A DNA stretch of 48,341 nt from Halorubellus sp. JP-L1 (GTDB lineage: Archaea; Halobacteriota; Halobacteria; Halobacteriales; Natrialbaceae). Both the position numbers and the translations under genes were made by a program. Under the pieces are notes generated by a model, which did no database searches, was not told where the DNA came from, and was given only the letters and a program-made list of their open reading frames with translations. Location: assembly GCF_011440375.1 (NCBI RefSeq), contig NZ_JAAOIR010000005.1:268460-316800 (forward strand), in the 5' to 3' direction. This document shows, piece after piece, positions 41,472 through 48,341 of this stretch (its first letter is position 1; each line of letters opens with the position of its first letter).

Positions 41472-43295
41472 TCAATCCCCGAGCAGGTGGCGTGCGGTGA
41501 TTCGGTCGCTCGCCCAGTGGCGGTCCGCTGCGTCGGCGGAGGCGAGGGTCGCCAGGACGTCGAGTTCCTGCTCGAGTGCGTCGTCGTCGACGGCGGCCAT
41601 CTCAGCCTCGAAGTGGTCGGCGAACGTCGCGAACCGTTCGCGGTACGCGGCGGAGACCGTCAGGTCCTCGCTCTGTTGCTCCCACTCGCCGAGGTGGTCG
41701 TCGGGGACCTCGATGCCGTCCGCGGACGGGTCGCCGTCGCGTTCGCGTTCGTCGACCATCCAGTTCTTCAGGAGGTCGGCGTACCGAGAGAGCAGGACGG
41801 CCTTCCGGACGCCGGCGTTCGCGAACTGCTCGGGGCCGCCATCGGGGAACGCGACGGTGGTCTCGCGTTCGTTCGTCGTCCCCGTCCGGTCCTTCCAGCT
41901 CGCGCGGAGCGTGAGCGTGCTTCCGCCCGCGGCCGCGTCGTCGGTGCGTGCGACCTTCGCGAGCACCACGCCACCGCGGGTCTCGCCGCCAGCGGTCGGC
42001 GACGCGAACAGCGTGTTCACGTGCAGCATCCGGCCGGTCGCCTCGTCGGCGGCCGAGGAGCCGTACACCTGCCGGATCTCGTAGCCCTCGGCGTCCAGTT
42101 CGAGCGAGAGGTCGAAGACGAGTGGCGTCACCACGTACTCGAAGTTCTCGACGACGCGCTCGCGGAACTGGCTCGGGGAGTGCACCGAGTAGTAGTTCGC
42201 GCCGCGGACGCTCGTTATCTCGTCGACGACGTCGGTGTTGAAGTCGACGCCGACGCCGACGAACGTCGCGTGCGCGTGCTCCGCGGCGGCGGACTCGAGG
42301 CGGCCGCGGAGGCCGCCCTCGCTCGTGTCGCCGACGTTCGGCATCGCGTCCGTCAGGACCAGCATCCGGTTCTCGTACGTCGTCTGGTCCGCGTTCGCGT
42401 ACTCGTCGAGGAGGCGGGTGGCGTCGTCCATGCCCGCCGAGAGGCTCGTGCCACCACCGGGCTGGATGTCCTCCCGGATGTGCCCGCGAATGGCGTCCAT
42501 GTCCGTCTCCGAGACCGGATTCAGGGGTTTCGCGACGGTCGCGTCCTGGTTGTAGAGGACGACCCCGAGTCGGTCGTCGGGGCGGAGTTGCTCCGTCACT
42601 GCGGCGAGGGCGTCCTTCGCGACCTGCATCTTCGACTCGCTCCCGGCGTCCTCGACCTCCTGCTCGTTCCCGTACTGGTCGTAGTAGTACTCGTCGAACG
42701 ACGAACTCATCGACCCGGAGACGTCGAGGACGACGACGAGGTTGAGGCGCTTCCGGTCGAAGGCGTCGGTCTCGAGCCCGGAGTTCAGGCCGACGGAGAG
42801 GTAGCGCTCCGTCTCGCCGTCGAGCGGATCGGCGGTCACGGCCGACAGGTACGTGGGACAGAACAGGTCGCTGCACGTGCCGGTGTCGCCGGAGTCGGCG
42901 GAGCTGCCGGAGTCCTTCGAGCCGCCCGTGTCGAAGTAGTAGTCGTAGAACAGGCCCTCGTACGAGACCGAGGACGGGATGGGGAGGTAGTCGTTCTCGA
43001 CGTTCCGCCGGAACGTGTTCGCGTCCTTCGCGCCGCCAGCGGCGAGTCCGACCGACTCCGTCGATGCACCGTCCGCGGACGCCGATTGATACGTCACGTT
43101 CGAGCCGGCACTCCCGCCACTCCCGCCGTCGCCGCCGCCGAGGTCGCCGGGCGAGAACTGCCAGTCGTCGACCTTCCCGTCGTCGTCATCGTCGGTCAGC
43201 GTGGGGAGACCGCCGACGCGTGCGTTGCAACCGGCGAGGCTCGCGCTCGCGGCGGTCGCGAGCGCCAGCACCGAACGTCTGCTGCGCGGGGACAT
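41472..43295 (-). CDS. VWA-domain Tat lipoprotein
   Basis: This 607-residue exported protein begins MSPRSRRSVLALATAASASLAGCNA, with the Tat motif and lipobox (Cys23). After a Gly/Ser/Asp-rich linker, a von Willebrand A domain starts at about 184, with the MIDAS motif DVSGSMS (Asp191, Ser193, Ser195), a TSLSAGMDDA segment and LTDAMPNVGD. The domain is followed by a beta-rich region. VWA proteins on archaeal cell surfaces bind divalent metal and other proteins, so adhesion or assembly is inferred. It is divergent from the 43440 gene. Confidence 0.88.
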   Translation of the reverse strand: MSPRSRRSVLALATAASASLAGCNARVGGLPTLTDDDDDGKVDDWQFSPGDLGGGDGGSGGSAGSNVTYQSASADGASTESVGLAAGGAKDANTFRRNVENDYLPIPSSVSYEGLFYDYYFDTGGSKDSGSSADSGDTGTCSDLFCPTYLSAVTADPLDGETERYLSVGLNSGLETDAFDRKRLNLVVVLDVSGSMSSSFDEYYYDQYGNEQEVEDAGSESKMQVAKDALAAVTEQLRPDDRLGVVLYNQDATVAKPLNPVSETDMDAIRGHIREDIQPGGGTSLSAGMDDATRLLDEYANADQTTYENRMLVLTDAMPNVGDTSEGGLRGRLESAAAEHAHATFVGVGVDFNTDVVDEITSVRGANYYSVHSPSQFRERVVENFEYVVTPLVFDLSLELDAEGYEIRQVYGSSAADEATGRMLHVNTLFASPTAGGETRGGVVLAKVARTDDAAAGGSTLTLRASWKDRTGTTNERETTVAFPDGGPEQFANAGVRKAVLLSRYADLLKNWMVDERERDGDPSADGIEVPDDHLGEWEQQSEDLTVSAAYRERFATFADHFEAEMAAVDDDALEQELDVLATLASADAADRHWASDRITARHLLGD

Positions 43296-43439
43296 ACGAC
43301 CACCATGCAGCTACCACGGCTTAACACCTCGACAGACTGAAACGCGTGTTTCACCTCTCTCACCGCCTGCGACGTCGGTTTCGGCGACCGACGGCGGCGA
43401 AACGCCGCACTTTTCGGCGGGCGAACCCCAGACCACGGT

Positions 43440-43757
43440 ATGAGCGACCTGGACCCGGAGACGTTCGAGGAAGAGAAGTACGTCGAGTACTTCCCGAAGC
43501 TCCAGCAGGCGTACAAGAACGCGTTCAATCGCGTGAACGAGCGGTACGACGCCGAACTCGTTCACGCGATCGACCAGCAGGTCCTCAACGAGAGCGAACC
43601 GCACTACGAGGGCGACGGCGAGTTCACGATGGCGCTCCCCGACGACCCGTACGACCGCCTGGAGGGCGTCATCGTCGACCGCGAGAAGTTCGAGGCCGTC
43701 CTCGACGCGTACGTCGACGAGATCAAGACGGAACTCCGGCGCGTCTTCAGCGTCTGA
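43440..43757 (+). CDS. Uncharacterised haloarchaeal protein (DUF5783-like)
   Basis: This 105-residue soluble acidic protein reads MSDLDPETFEEEKYVEYFPKLQQAYKNAFNRVNERYDAELVHAIDQQVLNESEPHYEGDGEF. From memory it matches the haloarchaeal family DUF5783. It is mainly helical with a Tyr/Phe-rich start and no catalytic motif. The ATG at 43440 follows a TATA-like cacttttcg about 27 bases upstream. Confidence 0.8.
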   Translation: MSDLDPETFEEEKYVEYFPKLQQAYKNAFNRVNERYDAELVHAIDQQVLNESEPHYEGDGEFTMALPDDPYDRLEGVIVDREKFEAVLDAYVDEIKTELRRVFSV

Positions 43758-43910
43758 GTCGTCTCGACTCGATCTGCGAGACCGTCAGGTTCGAGGCGTC
43801 CGATTCCCGAGTCCGTCCGAGCACCGTCGTCCGAGCGGACGTCGTCCGCAGGCCGGGACGCGAACACATGAGTCCAAAGGCCTAAGCCCGTTCACCGGCT
43901 AATCGCATCC

Positions 43911-44270
43911 ATGAGTACGGAGACCCAGGACGGCGACGACCTCGAGGAGCGCGTGACGAACTTCCTTCGCCGGAACTTCCCGCAGATCCAGATGCACGGC
44001 GGGAACGCGGCCATTACGGACCTCGACCGGGAGACGGGCGAGGTCTCCATCCAGCTCGGTGGCGCGTGCTCGGGCTGCGGTATCTCTCCGATGACGATCC
44101 AGGCGATCAAGTCCCGGATGGTCAAGGAGATTCCCGAGATCGAGACCGTGCACGCCGACACCGGCATGGGTGGCGGTGGCGACAGCGGCATGAGTCCGTC
44201 GTTCCCCGGTCACGAGGGCGACGACGGCGGCGACGGCGACGGCGACGAAGGCCCGCAGGCGCCGTTCTGA
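43911..44270 (+). CDS. NifU C-terminal-like Fe-S scaffold
   Basis: This is a 119-residue NifU-like protein. The conserved CxxC is Cys53-Cys56 in GGACSGCGISPMTIQAIKSRMV. Such proteins hold and pass on 4Fe-4S clusters. The C-terminal 40 residues are a Gly/Asp/Met-rich tail (GMGGGGDSGMSPSFPGHEGDDGGDGDGDEG) that may be a halophile-specific extension. The start follows a TATA-like gcctaagcc about 27 bases upstream. Confidence 0.93.
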   Translation: MSTETQDGDDLEERVTNFLRRNFPQIQMHGGNAAITDLDRETGEVSIQLGGACSGCGISPMTIQAIKSRMVKEIPEIETVHADTGMGGGGDSGMSPSFPGHEGDDGGDGDGDEGPQAPF

Positions 44271-44383
44271 GGCGCCGCCGGACCACGTAGACCACCGCTC
44301 TCCTCGCGGTTCTCGCGCACGACGAGCGACGGCGCTGCCCGGACGGTCCTGGCTGCATCGATCGCTTCCTGCGCGAAAACAAC

Positions 44384-44394
44384 AGTTCTTAGTC
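44384..44394 (+). promoter_or_regulatory. TATA element of sulfatase-fold gene
   Basis: The sequence agttcttagtc is centred about 27 bases before the ATG at 44417, supporting that start over an upstream in-frame codon. Confidence 0.4.
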
Positions 44395-44416
44395 GTTGCT
44401 TCACTCGAATCCCGGT

Positions 44417-45979
44417 ATGGACCGCACCGATACCGGGCGGAACGTCCTCTTCGTCGTGCTGGACACGGTCCGCAAGGACCACCTCTCGGTCTACGACTAC
44501 GACCGCCCGACGACGCCCGCCCTCGAGGAGTTCGCGAACGAGGCGGCCGTCTACGAGCAAGCCGTCTCTCCCGCCCCGTGGACGCTCCCCGTGCACGCGT
44601 CGATGTTCACGGGCCTCTACCCGAGCGAGCACGGCGCCAGCCAGGAGAACCCCTACCTGGAGGACGCCACCACGCTCGCGGAATCTCTCTCCGAGACGCA
44701 CCGGTCCGCGTGCTACTCGTCGAACGCGTGGATCACGCCGTACACGCACCTCACCGACGGGTTCGACGACCAGGACAACTTCTTCGAGGTGATGCCCGGT
44801 GACTTCCTCTCCGGGCCGCTCGCGAAGGTCTGGAAGACGATGAACGACAACGACCACCTCCGGGCGGTCGCGGACTGGCTGGTCAGCGTCGGGAACATGG
44901 TCCACGAGTACACCGCCAGCGGCGAGGGCGCGGACTCGAAGACCCCCGAGGTGATCGACAAGTCGAAGCAGTTCATCGCGGCCGCCGAGCGCGACGGCGA
45001 GAACTGGTTCCAGTTCGTGAACCTGATGGACGCCCACCTCCCCTATCACCCACCGCAGGAGTACGCCGACGAGTTCGCGCCCGGCGTCGACTCGACCGCG
45101 GTCTGCCAGAACTCCAAGGAGTACAACTCGGGCGCGAGGGACATCGACGCCGACGAGTTCGACGACCTCCAGGGGCTGTACGACGCCGAGATACGGCACA
45201 TGGACGCCCAGCTCGACCGATTGTTCTCGTGGATGCGCGAGGAGGGCGTCTGGGAGGACACGATGGTCGTCGTCTGCGCGGACCACGGCGAACTGTTCGG
45301 CGAGCACGACCTCTACGGGCACGAGTTCTGCATCTACGACCCGCTCGTGAACGTCCCGTGCATGGTCAAGCACCCCGACGTCGACGCGGAACGCCACGAC
45401 GAGCAGTTCGAGATGCTCGACCTCTACCACACCGTCCTCGACCACGCGGGCGGGGACGCCCCCGGTTCGTTGACGGCGGACGCGACCGCGGTCGACTTCG
45501 ATCCGGCGCGGTCGCTGCTGCGTGACGAACACCGCGCGTTCGACGACCCGGCGTTCGACGGCAGCGAGCGCGACCGCGGCGAGTACGCGTTCGTCGAGTA
45601 CTACCGGCCGGTCGTGGAACTGAAGCAACTCGAGCAGAAGGCGAGCGCGGCCGGGATCGCGCTCGAGGAGGACTCGCGGTTCTACTCGCGGATGCGCGCC
45701 AGTCGCCGCACGGACGCGAAGTACGTCCGGAACGAACGCATCGACGACGAGTTCTACCGGCTCGACGACGACCCCGGCGAGACACGGGACCTCGCTGGCG
45801 GCGCGCGCGGCGAGGCGACCGCCGAGGACGAGGCCGCGATGGACGCCGTCGAGGCGGCGCTCGCCGCGTTCGAGGACCGCCGCGGCGGCGAGTGGAAGGT
45901 CGTCGAGGACGACGACGTCCTCGCGGACATGGACGAAGATGCGAAGGACCGCCTGCAGGACCTCGGGTACCTCGAATAA
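44417..45979 (+). CDS. Sulfatase-superfamily (alkaline phosphatase fold) enzyme
   Basis: This 520-residue protein has the sulfatase fold: NVLFVVLDTVRKDHLSVYDYDRPTTPALEEFA with Asp16 as a metal ligand, APWTLPVHASMFTGLYPSEHG around the nucleophile, and VVVCADHGELFGEHDLYGHEF. The position of the formylglycine Cys/Ser (C/S-x-P-x-R) is taken by Thr56 (T-L-P-V-H). A Thr nucleophile is found in phospho-transferases and phosphonate hydrolases of the same superfamily, so it may hydrolyse or transfer a phosphate diester instead of sulfate. No signal peptide. The downstream gene, 51 bases away, may be cotranscribed. Confidence 0.9.
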   Translation: MDRTDTGRNVLFVVLDTVRKDHLSVYDYDRPTTPALEEFANEAAVYEQAVSPAPWTLPVHASMFTGLYPSEHGASQENPYLEDATTLAESLSETHRSACYSSNAWITPYTHLTDGFDDQDNFFEVMPGDFLSGPLAKVWKTMNDNDHLRAVADWLVSVGNMVHEYTASGEGADSKTPEVIDKSKQFIAAAERDGENWFQFVNLMDAHLPYHPPQEYADEFAPGVDSTAVCQNSKEYNSGARDIDADEFDDLQGLYDAEIRHMDAQLDRLFSWMREEGVWEDTMVVVCADHGELFGEHDLYGHEFCIYDPLVNVPCMVKHPDVDAERHDEQFEMLDLYHTVLDHAGGDAPGSLTADATAVDFDPARSLLRDEHRAFDDPAFDGSERDRGEYAFVEYYRPVVELKQLEQKASAAGIALEEDSRFYSRMRASRRTDAKYVRNERIDDEFYRLDDDPGETRDLAGGARGEATAEDEAAMDAVEAALAAFEDRRGGEWKVVEDDDVLADMDEDAKDRLQDLGYLE

Positions 45980-46017
45980 CGTGACTCGCGACCGCACACC
46001 GACCAGTCGCAGTTACG

Positions 46018-46022
46018 GAGGA
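46018..46022 (+). promoter_or_regulatory. Shine-Dalgarno before 46031 gene
   Basis: The sequence ggagg lies eight bases before the GTG at 46031. As most genes here seem leaderless, this SD marks a downstream cistron in the sulfatase transcript. Confidence 0.5.
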
Positions 46023-46030
46023 CGACACCA

Positions 46031-47065
46031 GTGACGGACTCGACGGGCTCGCTCGCCGACGTGTTCGGCCGGCAAACGCTCGTGAAGATGGGCGCCGGGT
46101 TCCTCATCGCCTTCGCGCTACTCGCCATCCTCGCGAACGCCGTCGGTTGGCGCGAAGCGCTCGGCGAACTCCGGCAGGCGAACCCGCTGTTCGTCGCCCT
46201 CGGCTGTCTGTCGACCGCGCTCGGGTTGATGGCGTGGGGGAAGGCGTGGCAGGTCGTCCTTCGCGTCGGCGACATCGACGCGCCGTACCGCAAGCTCGTC
46301 GTGACGTACTTCGCGGCGACGTTCGCGAACTACGTCACGCCGCTCGGGCAGGCCGGTGGCGAGCCGTTCATCGCGTACGTGCTCTCCCGGGACACGGAAG
46401 CGAACTACGAGCAGAGCCTCGCGAGCGTCGTCACCGCCGACCTCCTGAACCTCCTGCCGTTCTTCAACTTCGCCGCGGTCGGGACCGCGTACCTCGTGCT
46501 CTCCTCGGGGTTCGGCGGGAGCGGGACCGCGAACGGGCTCGCGGTCGCACTCGGCGCGATGGCGGTCGGCGTCCCGGCGGCCGTGTGGGCGGGCTGGCAC
46601 TGGCGGGCGGGCGTCGAATCCATCGTCCTGGCGATCGTGCGGCCGCTCTCGAACGTCACCGCTCGCGTCACCGTCGACGGCGCGCGTAACCGCATCCAGC
46701 GGTTCTACGAGAGCGTCGAGCGCATCGCGGCCGAACCACGCCAGTTACTCGTCGCGCTCGCGTTCTCCTACGTCGGCTGGTTCCTGTTCGCACTCCCGAT
46801 GTGGTTCGCCGTGCAGGCCGTCGACGCACCGGTCGGCCTCCTCATGGTGCTGTTCATCGTGCCCGCGAGCACGATCGCGGGCCTCGTCCCGACCCCTGGC
46901 GGGCTCGCAGCCGTCGAGGGAGCGCTCGTCGGTCTCCTCGTCAGCCTCACCGCGACGACGAACGGCACCGCCGCCGCCGTCGCCACGCTCTACCGGCTCG
47001 AGAGCTACGTGTTCGCGATCGTGCTCGGCGGGATCGCGGCGGTCTGGGTGACCTACCGGACCTGA
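46031..47065 (+). CDS. LPG-synthase TM-region / UPF0104 membrane protein (AglD C-terminal-like)
   Basis: This 344-residue protein has eight or so membrane helices and the conserved segments YFAATFANYVTPLGQAGGEPFIAYVL and LLMVLFIVPASTIAGLVPTPGGLAAVEGALVG, typical of the lysylphosphatidylglycerol synthase transmembrane region (UPF0104). Similar domains occur in AglD-type glycan or lipid flippase proteins. The GTG at 46031 is supported by the SD. It follows the sulfatase-fold gene in a likely operon, suggesting that both act on a lipid- or glycan-linked phosphate group. Confidence 0.88.
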   Translation: MTDSTGSLADVFGRQTLVKMGAGFLIAFALLAILANAVGWREALGELRQANPLFVALGCLSTALGLMAWGKAWQVVLRVGDIDAPYRKLVVTYFAATFANYVTPLGQAGGEPFIAYVLSRDTEANYEQSLASVVTADLLNLLPFFNFAAVGTAYLVLSSGFGGSGTANGLAVALGAMAVGVPAAVWAGWHWRAGVESIVLAIVRPLSNVTARVTVDGARNRIQRFYESVERIAAEPRQLLVALAFSYVGWFLFALPMWFAVQAVDAPVGLLMVLFIVPASTIAGLVPTPGGLAAVEGALVGLLVSLTATTNGTAAAVATLYRLESYVFAIVLGGIAAVWVTYRT

Positions 47066-47081
47066 CCGCGCGGAACCCGCC

Positions 47082-47119
47082 TCGACCTCGATCAGTCGCT
47101 TCGACCTCGATCAGTCGCT
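47082..47119. repeat. 19-bp tandem duplication at panE 3' end
   Basis: A 19-bp unit (tcgacctcgatcagtcgct) at 47082-47100 is repeated exactly at 47101-47119. The second copy holds the panE stop codon and the first is just past it. Confidence 0.9.
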
Positions 47120-48028
47120 TCGAACGTCGTGCTCGCGCTCCCACGCCCGCAACAGCGCTGCGAGCGTCCGGTTCACGGGGACCTCGAGGTCGAGTTCCCG
47201 GCGCGCGTCGGCGGCCGCGTCGACGACGTAGCCGTTGATGGCGTCCACCTCCGTCCGACGGCCCGCCTCGACGTCCTGCCGCATCGACGACGCGTTCGTC
47301 GCCGTCCCCGCCGCCACCGCCTCGACGCGCTCGACGGCCTCGCGGTTCGACAGGCGAACGTCGCGCGCCCTGGCGACGCGAGCGGTCTCGCGCGCCGCGG
47401 CCCGCGCCAGGTCGTTCGCGTCCCCCGACAGCACTGCGCCGTTGTCGGCGCGCGCGAGCGCCGTCACGGCGTTGATGCCCGCGTTCACCGCGAGCTTCGC
47501 CCAGAGCCGCCGGGGCACGTCTGCGACGGCGTCGGCGTCGAACCCGACACCGGCGAGTGCGGCCGCGAGCGCGTCGGCGTGCGCGGACTTGCCGCCGTCG
47601 GCCGCCCCGACCACGACCTCGCCGCGGCCCGTGCACTCGACCACGCCCGGCGACCGCAGGATCGCGCCACAGGTCGCCGTCCCCGCGAGCACCTCGCAGT
47701 CGAGTCTTGCAGCGAGTTCGTCCTCGTTCCCCATGCCGTTCTGGAGCGAGCACACCGCGTCGAACTCGCCGGTCGCGAGCGCCGCCGCCGCCTCCCCGGT
47801 ATCGAACGCCTTCACCGTCACGAGCGCCACGTCCCCCGAGAGCCCAGTGCCATCCGTCGTCGCCCCCGGCGTCGTCGACACCTCGAACGCGCCCTCGACG
47901 CGCAGGCCGGACTCGCGGACCGCGGCGACGTGCGGGTCGCGGCCGACGAGCGTCACGTCGTGCTCGCGCGCCAGCACCCCCCCGACGAGCGACCCCAGAC
48001 TCCCCGCGCCGAAGACTACGACCTCCAT
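47111..48028 (-). CDS. panE: 2-dehydropantoate 2-reductase (ketopantoate reductase)
   Basis: PanE reduces ketopantoate to pantoate in CoA synthesis with NAD(P)H. The 305 residues start with the Rossmann motif VVFGAGSLGSLVGG (about 4-17). Downstream come SLQNGMGNEDEL, PRRLWAKLAVNAGINAVTALA with the conserved Lys-x-x-x-Asn, and GRRTEVDAINGYVV. The minus-strand TATA-like gcgtttttctc (about 48049-48059) supports the ATG at 48028 as leaderless. The repeat array upstream is 75 bases from it. Confidence 0.95.
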   Translation of the reverse strand: MEVVVFGAGSLGSLVGGVLAREHDVTLVGRDPHVAAVRESGLRVEGAFEVSTTPGATTDGTGLSGDVALVTVKAFDTGEAAAALATGEFDAVCSLQNGMGNEDELAARLDCEVLAGTATCGAILRSPGVVECTGRGEVVVGAADGGKSAHADALAAALAGVGFDADAVADVPRRLWAKLAVNAGINAVTALARADNGAVLSGDANDLARAAARETARVARARDVRLSNREAVERVEAVAAGTATNASSMRQDVEAGRRTEVDAINGYVVDAAADARRELDLEVPVNRTLAALLRAWEREHDVRSD

Positions 48029-48103
48029 ACCTCACGTCCGTCGACCGGAGAGAAAAACGCTCGGCTACGCACTCGCCACCGACCCACCACAGCACTACCG
48101 ACC

Positions 48104-48341
48104 GACCGCGAGCAACGTCGCTCGCGCCTACGGCGCTTCGCGACGCTCCGCGACACCACCGCCGAGAACGGAGACGACCGCGAGCAACGTCGCTCGCACC
48201 TACGGCGCTTCGCGACGCTCCGCGACACCACCGCCGAGAACGGAGACGACCGCGAGCAACGTCGCTCGCACCTACGGCGCTTCGCGACGCTCCGCGACAC
48301 CACCGCCGAGAACGGAGACGACCGCGAGCAACGTCGCTCGC
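48104..48341. repeat. 72-bp tandem repeat, more than three copies, running off the end
   Basis: Units of 72 bp start at 48104, 48176, 48248 and 48320 (partial), differing by a single substitution. Each unit starts with the arms gcgagc / gctcgc around a six-base loop (gcgagcaacgtcgctcgc) and contains further short inverted sequences (gcttcgcgacgctccgcga). The 72-bp length keeps one open frame on the minus strand (24-residue repeat MVSRSVAKRRRCERRCSRSS-like), but composition is unlike real haloarchaeal protein, so this is taken as non-coding. Confidence 0.95.

Noticed and set aside
48016-48303. 95-residue repeat protein read from the 72-bp array
   Set aside because: Arg/Ser/Cys-rich and strongly basic, opposite to the acidic haloarchaeal proteome. 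It exists only because 72 is divisible by three.

Overview
The window is chromosomal DNA from a haloarchaeon (class Halobacteria), probably at genome level about two thirds G+C. The reasons are the strongly acidic proteome (many Asp/Glu, few Lys), the C/G-ending codons, archaeal SRP54, a HalX-type response regulator, RecJ/DHH and SUMT-HemD heme genes, Tat-type lipoproteins with the RR motif and lipobox, GTG starts, and TATA elements placed about 27 bases before start codons, which implies mostly leaderless transcripts. No rRNA, tRNA, CRISPR array, transposase or phage gene was recognised, so the genus is left open.

Layout. 1-2.5 kb: a 26-bp tandem repeat, a HalX response regulator, SRP54 and an overlapping-operon MFS transporter. 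3.8-6.4 kb: SurE, a repeat-rich non-coding block that looks like a set of origin-recognition-box (ORB) sites, a small zinc-ribbon protein and uracil phosphoribosyltransferase. 6.5-13.5 kb: an uncharacterised haloarchaeal protein, PiT phosphate transporter, CNNM/CBS (CorC-like) protein, a glutaredoxin-like plus cysteine-less redoxin pair, Sua5/YrdC, a stand-alone Cas4-like protein and a Cmi4-like protein. 13.9-20 kb: a membrane Fe-S oxidoreductase, small membrane proteins, three tandem GNAT acetyltransferases and a DedA protein. 20-33 kb: tetrapyrrole genes hemB, hemL, hemC-cobA(SUMT)-hemD interleaved with an amt-glnK nitrogen operon, metY, a low-GC membrane orphan and an EamA exporter. 33-41 kb: two long non-coding blocks, one bounded by a near-perfect 29-bp inverted repeat, with a DUF2332 protein, DHH exonuclease, AAC(3)-type acetyltransferase and several membrane proteins between them. 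41-48.3 kb: lipoproteins, a VWA protein, NifU-like scaffold, a sulfatase-fold enzyme paired with an AglD/LPG-synthase-like membrane protein, PanE, and a 72-bp tandem repeat running off the end.

How the genes work together. HemL makes 5-aminolevulinate, HemB porphobilinogen, HemC hydroxymethylbilane, HemD uroporphyrinogen III, and the SUMT precorrin-2, the branch point to siroheme, cobalamin and (in archaea) heme through the siroheme route. Amt and GlnK form an ammonium uptake and sensing pair, and MetY feeds sulfur into homocysteine. Most of the window is ordinary housekeeping. The unusual content is in the intergenic DNA: at least nine short tandem-repeat loci, three of which duplicate the stop-codon end of the adjacent gene, the ORB-like block, and the inverted-repeat-bounded block.
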